Shown here in pieces: positions 1 through 5,491 of a stretch of 6,679 nucleotides of DNA. Source of the DNA: Nitrosomonadales bacterium (GTDB lineage: Bacteria > Pseudomonadota > Gammaproteobacteria > Burkholderiales > SG8-41); NCBI GenBank assembly GCA_009885185.1, contig VFLF01000747.1, positions 1-6,679 on the forward strand, read 5' to 3'. The stretch's first letter is position 1. Each line of letters opens with the position of its first letter. The notes beneath the pieces are model-generated. The model searched no databases. It had not been told where the DNA came from and saw nothing but the letters and a program-made list of their open reading frames with translations. A program made the position numbers and the translations under genes.

Positions 1-209
1 CGATTGTCGTTGACCCAGGGTTGCCCCAACGACTCATGCAGCTTGGGCGTGATCGCGCGCGACAGTGCGTCCGCGCCACCGCCAGGCGCAAACGGGATCA
101 ACAGGCGCACCGGCTTGTCGGGCTTCCAGTTTGCCGCGCCGGCAGCTCCGATCAGCCCAAGCGCGAACATCATGCCGATTGCCATACGTGCCGTCATTCG
201 CATCGCCAT
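1..209 (-). CDS. Bug/TctC-family TTT solute-binding protein, N-terminal part (cut by window edge)
   Basis: Periplasmic binding protein of the tripartite tricarboxylate transporter type, expected to capture an organic acid and deliver it to a TctA/TctB membrane pair. Only 69 full codons are inside the window. I read a signal peptide (two arginines in the first seven residues, then a hydrophobic stretch ending GLIGAAGAA), then the family's mature start NWKPDKPVRLLIPFAPGGGA, with the Gly-rich ligand loop and the Asp of the ADALSR segment, and finally PWVNDN, where the VDNR-type motif begins. The first ATG pair (212 and 209) overlaps the TGA of the upstream paralogue, in the ATGA/TGATG style, so translational coupling is likely. 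An AAAGG lies 7 bases before the ATG at 209 and 4 before the one at 212, so I prefer 209. Family assignment is firm; the substrate is unknown. Confidence 0.88.
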   Translation of the reverse strand, partial: MAMRMTARMAIGMMFALGLIGAAGAANWKPDKPVRLLIPFAPGGGADALSRAITPKLHESLGQPWVNDN

Positions 210-1168
210 CATTCCGCCTTTATTCCGCCGGCCCTCGCCACCTTCGTCCATTTTTCACGCTCACTGGCAATATAGGCGGCGAATTCCGCGGAACTGCTGC
301 TGACGGCATGCAGGCCGCCCACCAGATATTGCGCGCGCAAATCCGGCAGCGCAAGGATGCGCGCGAGTTCGCCGTTCAATTTTTCAATCACGGGTTGCGG
401 CGTGCCGGCGGTGGCGAGCACGCCATACCACGAGCGCATGTCGTAGCCCGGCACGCCCGATTCGGCGATGGTCGGCAGGTCGGGAAACTGCGGATCACGC
501 TTGCCTGCCGTGGTGCCCAGTGATCTCAGGCGCCCGCTTTTTACATGCGGTATCACCGGCGCCATGCTGGCGAACGCGAGTTCAAGTCGTCCGGTGATGA
601 GATCAATGGTGTATTGCGGACTGCCGCCTTTGTAGGGCACGTGGATCATTTTCGCGCCTGTCATCGAGGTGAACAAGGCGGCCGCCAGATGCGGCGTCGA
701 GCCGTTGCCCGACGACCCATATGTCAATTGCCCGGGCCGTGTTTTCGCCAGTTCGGCCAGTTCTTTCGCGGAACGAATCGGAATCGACGGATGTGCCACC
801 AGCATCAGGCCCGCGGTCGCTGCGAGCGTGATCGGCGCAAACGCGCGCTGCGGATCGTAAGGAATCTTGGTGTAAAGAAATGCATTCACCACCAGGTTGC
901 CGGTGGCGCCGATCAGCAGCGTGTAGCCGTCCGGCGGCGCCTTCGCCACCACCTCGCCCGCCACGCCGCCGCCTGCGCCGGTGCGGTTATCCACCACCAC
1001 CGGCACGCCCCACGCCTCGCTCAAGCGTATCGCCATCGGGCGCGCGACAATGTCGGTGACGCTGCCCGCGGGGAAAGGCGTGACGATGCGGATGGGTTTG
1101 TCGGGATAGGCCGCGCGGCAAGGGAACACCACCGCCAACACAAACAGAAACAAGAAGCTACGCAGCAT
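209..1168 (-). CDS. Bug/TctC-family TTT solute-binding protein
   Basis: Predicted 319-residue periplasmic receptor for a carboxylate, the usual length for Bug proteins. Residues 1-20 form a Sec signal peptide (MLRSF, then a long hydrophobic core, CRAA). The Cys at 17 does not sit in a proper lipobox. The mature part starts YPDKPIRIVTPFPAGSVTD (21-39), the family's first strand and ligand loop. VVDNRTGAGGG follows at 58-68, PPDGYTLL at 78-85, HVPYKGGSPQ at 176-185 and LPTIAESGVPGYD at 231-243, all hallmark Bug segments. The ligand loop reads PAGS rather than the common PPGG, which may reflect specificity. I chose the ATG at 1168 because GAGGAA stands 7 bases before it; a longer reading would need a TTG at 1183. 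It is transcribed with the truncated paralogue downstream. No TctA or TctB gene is visible, so it may serve a distant transporter. The substrate cannot be read from sequence. Confidence 0.93.
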   Translation of the reverse strand: MLRSFLFLFVLAVVFPCRAAYPDKPIRIVTPFPAGSVTDIVARPMAIRLSEAWGVPVVVDNRTGAGGGVAGEVVAKAPPDGYTLLIGATGNLVVNAFLYTKIPYDPQRAFAPITLAATAGLMLVAHPSIPIRSAKELAELAKTRPGQLTYGSSGNGSTPHLAAALFTSMTGAKMIHVPYKGGSPQYTIDLITGRLELAFASMAPVIPHVKSGRLRSLGTTAGKRDPQFPDLPTIAESGVPGYDMRSWYGVLATAGTPQPVIEKLNGELARILALPDLRAQYLVGGLHAVSSSSAEFAAYIASEREKWTKVARAGGIKAE

Positions 1169-1205
1169 GGCACAATTCCTCAAAAATCATCCACCGGGAA
1201 CCGCA

Positions 1206-1835
1206 ATGAAAGGCACAACCATTGTTTACGACGCCATCACCGTCAAGCGCGAAGGCGGCTTCGCCTTCGACGTATGGCACCAGAATCACTATGTTCCGTC
1301 ACTGCTGGCCGCGGGTCAAATGCTCAACGTGCAGTGTTACGGCAGCCCGCTGTGGGCGACTTACGTGGCGGTATTTGAATCGAATGGCGATGCCGCGGCT
1401 TTGCACGGCGCGCTGCCCGCGCCCGCGCATGAATCGATCATCGCCACTGAACGCCATGTCGCCACGTTCATGAACCAGCAGATCGCGCCCGGTGCCGGCG
1501 ATCCGTTTCGTGAAGCGCCGATTCTTTATCCGGTGCTGTTCAGCGTACCTGTCGAAGGCGAAAAGGATTTCAATGCGTGGTACGATGAAGAACATCTGGG
1601 CATTTTATTGAAAAGCCCGCACTGGCCGATGTGCCGGCGCTTCAAGGTTCTCGCGCCGAAGACCGGCGGTTGGACGCACCTCGCGCTGCATTACCTGCGT
1701 GATCTGCGCGCGCTAGAATCGAAAGAACGCGATGAAGCGCGGGCGACGCCATGGCGCGACCGGCTAGCGAAGAACGCGTGGTTCAAAGGCGATTACCGCG
1801 TGCTGTATAAATTTGGTACGCGCCGGACGCCTTAA
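1206..1835 (+). CDS. Uncharacterised protein with two tandem dimeric alpha/beta-barrel (EthD/DUF4286-like) domains
   Basis: A 209-residue soluble protein with no signal peptide or membrane segment. I do not recognise a characterised orthologue. Two halves resemble each other: around residues 21-34 the pattern is F-x-x-W-x(3)-H-Y-x(3)-LL, followed by a WATYVAVFES strand; around 122-135 it is F-x-x-W-x(3)-EH-x(3)-LL, followed by a WTHLALHYL strand. The offset is 101 residues with W24 and W125 aligned. This is the signature of ferredoxin-like dimeric barrel proteins (EthD, DUF4286 and similar), here apparently fused into a pseudo-dimer. Such folds include small-molecule oxygenases, isomerases and unknowns in catabolic clusters, so a role in the same catabolic locus is plausible but unproven. 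I prefer the ATG at 1206 (GGGAA five bases upstream); the in-frame ATG at 1167 would add 13 residues and overlap the divergent binding-protein start. Confidence 0.75.
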   Translation: MKGTTIVYDAITVKREGGFAFDVWHQNHYVPSLLAAGQMLNVQCYGSPLWATYVAVFESNGDAAALHGALPAPAHESIIATERHVATFMNQQIAPGAGDPFREAPILYPVLFSVPVEGEKDFNAWYDEEHLGILLKSPHWPMCRRFKVLAPKTGGWTHLALHYLRDLRALESKERDEARATPWRDRLAKNAWFKGDYRVLYKFGTRRTP

Positions 1836-1836
1836 A

Positions 1837-2889
1837 TTACGCCTGTAGGCTGGCGACGCGGACCACCAGCTTGCCGGTGTTTTCCCCGCGAAACAGCATG
1901 CCGAGTCCGACGGGCGCCTGCGCCAGCCCCTCCAGCACATGCAGCTGTTGGCGCATGCTGCCGTCGCGTTTGCGCGCCGCAAGCCAGGTGCGGGCTTCAG
2001 CGTAACGGTCGTGATAATTGAACACCAGAAAACCCTGCATGCGTCCACGCGCCGCCGCCAGACGGCCCAGATTGCGCACGCCGTAGGATTCGGCAGCATG
2101 CGTCTCGGAGATGCGGCCGCACAGCACCACGCGCGCACCCGGCCGCAAATGCTGCAGCGCCGCGTCCAGTGTGGCGCCGCCGACATTATCGAAATACACA
2201 TCCACGCCCTGCGGGCAGGCGCGGCCGATTGCCGCCGACAGATCCGGCTCCGCTTTGTAATCGATGGCCGCATGGGCGCCGAGGTCGCCAGCGACGTAAG
2301 CGCATTTCTGTGCGCCGCCCGCGATGCCCACAACATGGCAGCCGTCGATGCGGGCAATCTGCACGGCGATCTGGCCGACGCCGCCAGCAGCGGCGGAGAC
2401 CAGCACGCGGTCATTTGGCCGCAAGCCGCCGATGTCGCGCAAGCCGAAATAGGCCGTAACCGCGCTGAGGCCCAACGGGCCAATCCAGTCCTCCACCGTG
2501 CCGAGGGTGAGATCCAGTTTTTGCAGGTAACGCACGGAAATGGTCGGATGCGTCTGCCAGCCCAGCCGCGCCTGTACCAGATCGCCCGGCACCAAACCTT
2601 CGGCGCGGCTTTGCAGCACACGGGCGATGCCGCCGCCGCGCATGACGTCGCCGAGTGCAATGTTCTGCTGATACCCTGTGCCCTCGCGCATCCAGGACCG
2701 CATGGCGGGATCGACGGACAGGTAAACGGTTTGCAGCAGTGCCTCGCCGGGGCCAGGCGCGCGCGCCGGCTGGGAATCCGCGGTGAAATGCTGTGGTCCC
2801 GGAATGGCCGTCGGCCGCGCGCTGAGCAGCAGGCGGTGGTTGGTTGCCGTTTCTTGCATCGGCTCTTGAGTCATGACAGAAAATCCCAT
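1837..2889 (-). CDS. NADPH-dependent medium-chain reductase, CurA/prostaglandin-reductase (zinc-independent) type
   Basis: Cytosolic oxidoreductase of 350 residues that should reduce an activated C=C or related carbonyl compound with NADPH, as known for curcumin reductase CurA and leukotriene B4 dehydrogenase/prostaglandin reductase. Visible family marks are LSVDPAMRSWM at 57-67 in the catalytic domain, GLSAVTAYFGL at 140-150, the Rossmann nucleotide loop SAAAGGVGQIAVQIA at 165-179, K195 in the usual NADP-phosphate position, DYK at 210-212, VYFDNVGG at 231-238 and FRGENTGKLVVRV at 333-345. The structural zinc cysteine cluster of alcohol dehydrogenases is absent. The start is uncertain: ATGs at 2889, 2874 and 2859 are all in frame with weak ribosome sites, and the conserved region only begins well after them. 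It ends one base from the convergent gene's stop and diverges from the lyase operon. The physiological substrate is unknown. Confidence 0.92.
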   Translation of the reverse strand: MGFSVMTQEPMQETATNHRLLLSARPTAIPGPQHFTADSQPARAPGPGEALLQTVYLSVDPAMRSWMREGTGYQQNIALGDVMRGGGIARVLQSRAEGLVPGDLVQARLGWQTHPTISVRYLQKLDLTLGTVEDWIGPLGLSAVTAYFGLRDIGGLRPNDRVLVSAAAGGVGQIAVQIARIDGCHVVGIAGGAQKCAYVAGDLGAHAAIDYKAEPDLSAAIGRACPQGVDVYFDNVGGATLDAALQHLRPGARVVLCGRISETHAAESYGVRNLGRLAAARGRMQGFLVFNYHDRYAEARTWLAARKRDGSMRQQLHVLEGLAQAPVGLGMLFRGENTGKLVVRVASLQA

Positions 2890-2951
2890 CTTGCGCTGTT
2901 TGCACGCCGGGGCGCCGGCGACGGGTCTGCGGTGATTGCGCGCGGCAAGAC

Positions 2952-2981
2952 GTTGCGCGCGCTTGCGTTGTGCGCGCTTGC
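2952..2981. repeat. Tandem 15-bp repeat, two copies
   Basis: GTTGCGCGCGCTTGC (2952-2966) is followed immediately by GTTGTGCGCGCTTGC (2967-2981), with 14 of 15 bases identical. Each copy contains a GCGCGC self-complementary core. It lies in the presumed leader of the reductase mRNA, between its TATAAT box and start codon. It could be a duplicated protein-binding site or a slippage product. Confidence 0.7.
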
Positions 2982-3002
2982 TGGTTTCCGCATCGCAAAT
3001 AC

Positions 3003-3008
3003 ATTATA
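3003..3008 (-). promoter_or_regulatory. Candidate -10 box of the reductase promoter
   Basis: The minus strand reads TATAAT, a perfect sigma-70 -10 hexamer, 114 bases before the ATG at 2889. No TTGACA-like -35 is found at 16-18 bases; that place is filled by the direct repeat described separately, which would fit an activator-dependent promoter. The surroundings are locally A+T-richer than the rest of the window. This is a sequence match only. Confidence 0.4.
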
Positions 3009-3011
3009 GTC

Positions 3012-3031
3012 ATTCACGCTGTATTCACGCT
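3012..3031. promoter_or_regulatory. Phased direct repeat ATTCACGCT x2, candidate operator
   Basis: ATTCACGCT occurs at 3012-3020 and again at 3023-3031, exact over 9 bases and exactly 11 bases apart, so both copies face the same side of the helix. Read on the minus strand they start three bases upstream of the TATAAT box and cover the spacer and -35 position. This is where an activator or repressor of the reductase, or of both divergent units, would bind. The regulator is not in the window. Confidence 0.4.
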
Positions 3032-3131
3032 TTGCACATCGTGGATGGATCCGCAAGAACCATCAGGAATGCGCTGCACTTTGATGGGTTGTCCACAATT
3101 GGCAAGCATCACTCCACTCGTTTCTTAACAC

Positions 3132-3158
3132 AGGGAGGCGCAGACAGTTTCTGTCGCG
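3132..3158 (+). promoter_or_regulatory. Shine-Dalgarno followed by a hairpin before the lyase start codon
   Basis: AGGGAGG at 3132-3138 is a strong ribosome site but lies 29 bases from the ATG at 3168, too far for normal initiation. Directly after it, 3139-3158 can fold: CGC (3139-3141) pairs with GCG (3156-3158), A3142 bulges, GACAG (3143-3147) pairs with CTGTC (3151-3155), and TTT is the loop. With the hairpin formed, only the nine bases AACAATACT separate the ribosome site from the ATG, a workable spacing. No ATG, GTG or TTG in the lyase frame lies between the two, so the start codon itself is not in doubt on this side. Confidence 0.5.
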
Positions 3159-3167
3159 AACAATACT

Positions 3168-4826
3168 ATGGCAAAACTCAATGGCGGCGAGATCATGGCA
3201 CGTGCCCTGAAAGATCAGGGCGTCGAGTACATGTTCGGCATCGTGGGCTTCCCGGTACACCCGATTGCACGCGCGGCGCAAAAATACGGCATCAAATTCT
3301 ACGGTTGTCGTAATGAGCAGGCGGCCTCCTATGCCGCCGGGGCTGTCGGTTACATGACGGGCCGGCCCGGCGCCTGCCTCGTGGTGTCGGGGCCGGGCGT
3401 GGTGCATGGCCTTTCCGGCCTGTCCAACGCGAAGGAAAACTGCTGGCCGATGATCCTGATCGGCGGCGCCTCGCCGGTGAAGCAAAACGGCATGGGCGCA
3501 TTCCAGGAAGAGCGCCAGGTGCTGATCGCCACGCCGTTTTGCAAGTTCGCGCACGCGGTGGAAATCCCGCGCCGCATTCCGTTTTATGTCGAGATGGCAG
3601 TGCGAAATTCCATCTACGGGCGGCCCGGCGCCTGTTATCTCGACATGCCGGACGATATCATCCTGGGCGAGGCGGAAGAGGACACCCTGCAGTTTCCCGG
3701 CCGCTGCGCCGATCCGCCGCGTATTGCCGCGCCGCAGGAGTACATCGATCAGGCGATCGGTGTGCTGCGGCAGGCGAAACGCCCGCTGGTGATCGTCGGC
3801 AAAGGCATGGCGTGGTCGGGCGCCGAGGATGAAGTGCGCGCCTTTATCGAGCGCACCGGCGTGCCGTTTCTCGCCTCGCCGATGGGCAAGGGTGTGATCG
3901 ACGACCGGCATCCGTTGTCGGTGGGCGCGGCGCGCAGCCACGCGCTGCAGGAGGCAGACGTGGTCGTGCTGATGGGCGCGCGGCTTAACTGGATCATGCA
4001 TTTCGGCCTGCCGCCGCGCTTTAACAAGAATGTGCGCATCGTGCAGCTCGATATTTCGCCGGAAGCGATCAGCCAGAACGTCCCGGCCGAGGTGGCGCTG
4101 GTGGGCGACGGCAAGGCGATCGTGGGGCAGATGAACAAGGCGCTGGAAAGCATCGAGTGGTTCTATCCGAAAGACACCGAGTGGCACAAAGCCATCGCCG
4201 AGAAATCCGCTGCGAACGCGAAGCAAATTCAGCCGATGATCGACGACGAATCGGCGCCAACCAATTACTACCGTGCGTTCCGCGACATCAGCCCATGGAT
4301 ACCGGACAACGCCATCATCATCGGCGAGGGCGCAAACACCATGGATATTGGCCGCACGCAGATGCCGAACAACAGCCCGCGCACGCGGCTGGATGCCGGT
4401 AGTTTCGGCACCATGGGGGTGGGTATGGGCTTTGTGCTGGCCGCTGCCGCAGTGCATCCCGACCGGCCGATCATTTCAGTTTCCGGCGACTCGGCGATCG
4501 GTTTCTCCGGCATGGAAATGGAAACGGTCTGCCGCTACAAAATGCCGGTGAAGATCGTGGTGCTGAACAATGGCGGCATCGGCAGCGGCATGGCTGCGCT
4601 GCCGCAAAACCCGCTGGAGGCGGTGCCCAATGCGCTGACAGTCGGCGCGCGTTACGACAAAGTGATGGAAGCGTTCGGCGGCAAGGGCTACTTTGTCACC
4701 GATCCCAAGGATCTGAAAGCCGCGCTGGATGGCGCAATGGCGTTCAAGGGGCCGGCGCTGGTGAACGTGCAATTGCACCACGCTGCCGGGCGCAAGCCGC
4801 AGCAGTTCGGCTGGCACACGAGCTGA
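3168..4826 (+). CDS. Thiamine-diphosphate 2-hydroxyacyl-CoA lyase (HACL; oxalyl-CoA decarboxylase superfamily)
   Basis: Cytosolic ThDP enzyme of 552 residues. HACLs cleave 2-hydroxyacyl-CoA to formyl-CoA and an aldehyde or ketone; the sister family decarboxylates oxalyl-CoA. Domain order is the PYR domain (about 1-165) with catalytic Glu50 in RNEQAASYAA, the middle domain (about 190-325) and the PP domain (about 370-535). The PP domain holds the Mg/ThDP motif, GDSAIGFSGME (440-450) to NN (467-468). LNWIMHFGLPPRF (273-285) and the tail QQFGWHTS match human HACL1 far better than oxalyl-CoA decarboxylases, which have LNWLMQHG there (compared from memory), so I favour HACL. Oddity: relatives read NNxGIY-x-G, but here it is NNGGIGSG, so Gly472 replaces the loop tyrosine. 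The ATG at 3168 keeps the full first helix; an internal ATG at 3195 would lose nine residues. It is followed after 27 bases by a thioesterase. No CoA-transferase or ligase is in view. Confidence 0.9.
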   Translation: MAKLNGGEIMARALKDQGVEYMFGIVGFPVHPIARAAQKYGIKFYGCRNEQAASYAAGAVGYMTGRPGACLVVSGPGVVHGLSGLSNAKENCWPMILIGGASPVKQNGMGAFQEERQVLIATPFCKFAHAVEIPRRIPFYVEMAVRNSIYGRPGACYLDMPDDIILGEAEEDTLQFPGRCADPPRIAAPQEYIDQAIGVLRQAKRPLVIVGKGMAWSGAEDEVRAFIERTGVPFLASPMGKGVIDDRHPLSVGAARSHALQEADVVVLMGARLNWIMHFGLPPRFNKNVRIVQLDISPEAISQNVPAEVALVGDGKAIVGQMNKALESIEWFYPKDTEWHKAIAEKSAANAKQIQPMIDDESAPTNYYRAFRDISPWIPDNAIIIGEGANTMDIGRTQMPNNSPRTRLDAGSFGTMGVGMGFVLAAAAVHPDRPIISVSGDSAIGFSGMEMETVCRYKMPVKIVVLNNGGIGSGMAALPQNPLEAVPNALTVGARYDKVMEAFGGKGYFVTDPKDLKAALDGAMAFKGPALVNVQLHHAAGRKPQQFGWHTS

Positions 4827-4853
4827 CCCTGAAACTGTCATGAGCAAAGCCTG

Positions 4854-5249
4854 ATGAATACGCTGACACCCGGACTCAAAGGCACGGCGGAACTCACGGT
4901 CGCGCGCGAACACTGCACCTCGCGCGGCGGACCGTGGGTGTTCATGACGCCTTCGATGGTGCAGTTCTGTGAACAGTCGTGCCACAATTTCGTGATGCCC
5001 ATGCTCGCTGCGGGCCAGCATACGGTGGGCACGGTGGTCTACATCAAACATCTCGCGCCCACGCCCGAGGGCATGAAGGTGCGCGCCGAATTGGAACTGG
5101 TCGAAGTCGACCGCAGGCGCCTGAAGTTCAAGGTTCAGGTGTACGACGAGATGGAACTGGTCGGCGACTGCGAGCACGAGCGTTTCGTGATCGATATCGA
5201 CAAGGCCGGCGAGCGTTTGCAGAAGAAGATCGAGGCGATGAAGCGGTAG
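4854..5249 (+). CDS. Hot-dog-fold acyl-CoA thioesterase, FlK (fluoroacetyl-CoA thioesterase)-like
   Basis: Cytosolic 131-residue single hot-dog domain, predicted to hydrolyse a small acyl-CoA. The FlK catalytic set Thr42/Glu50/His76 is matched in identity and spacing by Thr32, Glu40 and His66 here: TPSMVQFCE spans Thr32 to Glu40, and [14 protein letters not shown] (63-76) resembles FlK's VTHTAATPPG segment. The CEHERFVID stretch at 110-118 matches FlK's GTHERAVI region. The protein ends in a charged helix, EAMKR. The ATG at 4854 follows the lyase stop by 27 bases with only a weak AAAG before it, so coupling to the lyase is likely. Given its partner, formyl-CoA or a short acyl-CoA is an attractive substrate, but this is inference. 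The family also contains many proteins of unknown substrate. Confidence 0.87.
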   Translation: MNTLTPGLKGTAELTVAREHCTSRGGPWVFMTPSMVQFCEQSCHNFVMPMLAAGQHTVGTVVYIKHLAPTPEGMKVRAELELVEVDRRRLKFKVQVYDEMELVGDCEHERFVIDIDKAGERLQKKIEAMKR

Positions 5250-5332
5250 GCGCACGTAAAACCACGAAAAATCCGATGAACTGGGGCGGAAAGCAGTCAT
5301 TCGTTACGGTGGAGTGCCATCGGCTCAAACCG
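5250..5332. other. Short intergenic stretch, presumed 3' exon flank of the intron
   Basis: These 83 bases lie between the thioesterase stop and the predicted intron boundary. I see no gene and no convincing terminator hairpin with a T-run. A 6-bp inverted pair (CCGATG at 5273-5278, CATCGG at 5318-5323) is too short and too far apart to call. On the minus strand the first exon bases after the intron would read CGGTTTGAGCC. Confidence 0.4.
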
Positions 5333-5335
5333 GTA

Positions 5336-5443
5336 GAGTCGAGATGTGGCGCGGTAGCAGTAGGTTTGGTTTGTCTGTTGCCGCCCCTTTCGTCTGGCGG
5401 TGCCCGAGTAACCTTGCCATAACCCCGTCTCCACATCCCGCTC
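5336..5443 (-). ncRNA. Group II intron domain VI with candidate branch-point A
   Basis: On the minus strand GAGCGGGATGTGG (5443 to 5431) pairs with CCACATCTCGACTC (5349 to 5336): 13 base pairs with one G-U and a single unpaired A at 5339. That bulged A is the expected lariat branch point, followed by the paired CTC and the tail TAC ending at 5333. The helix encloses about 81 bases (5350-5430), including a CCGCC/GGCGG hairpin, so this domain VI is larger than the common short form. The linker to domain V is three bases, GAT. Confidence 0.7.
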
Positions 5444-5446
5444 ATC

Positions 5447-5479
5447 GAACCGGACATGCAGATCGCCCGCATCCGGCTC
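5447..5479 (-). ncRNA. Group II intron domain V (catalytic hairpin)
   Basis: Minus-strand bases 5479 to 5447 begin GAGCCGGATGCGG and end TGTCCGGTTC. The lower stem GAGCCGGA/TCCGGTTC has 8 pairs with one wobble. The upper stem TGCGG/CTGCA has 5 pairs closed by loop GCGAT, and TG is the two-base bulge on the 3' side. The AGC catalytic triad is in place near the base. The usual GNRA tetraloop is replaced by a five-base loop. This is the most conserved part of any group II intron and confirms the element independently of its ORF. Confidence 0.88.
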
Positions 5480-5491
5480 TCGGACAAAACC

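Noticed and set aside
1218..1246. TTGACG on the minus strand (1246-1241) as a -35 for the receptor operon
   Set aside because: At 16-18 bases spacing the -10 candidates (such as AATGGT) are poor, and the site lies within the divergent coding sequence.
1939..3009. 356-codon open frame on the plus strand across the reductase
   Set aside because: It is antisense to the medium-chain reductase, whose Rossmann and family motifs are unambiguous, and has low-complexity Ala/Arg/His composition.
3089..3105. Imperfect palindrome around TTGTCCACAATTGGCAA as an operator for the lyase
   Set aside because: Only about five of eight positions pair, which is not above what is expected by chance in an intergenic region.
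3063..4457. Long open frame (464 codons) on the minus strand across the lyase gene
   Set aside because: It is antisense to a clearly conserved ThDP enzyme, has Arg/His-rich composition and no recognisable motif; this is typical of high-G+C shadow frames.
3168..4826. Oxalyl-CoA decarboxylase as the name for the lyase
   Set aside because: The superfamily fits, but the LNWIMHFGLPPRF and C-terminal segments follow HACL1, no formyl-CoA transferase is adjacent, and the decarboxylase loop tyrosine is missing. It remains the main alternative.
4476..5300. 274-codon minus-strand frame over the lyase end and thioesterase
   Set aside because: It covers two well-supported genes on the other strand and shows no family features.
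5273..5323. Inverted CCGATG/CATCGG as a terminator after the thioesterase
   Set aside because: Six bases with a spacer of about 39 and no T-run; it does not resemble an intrinsic terminator.
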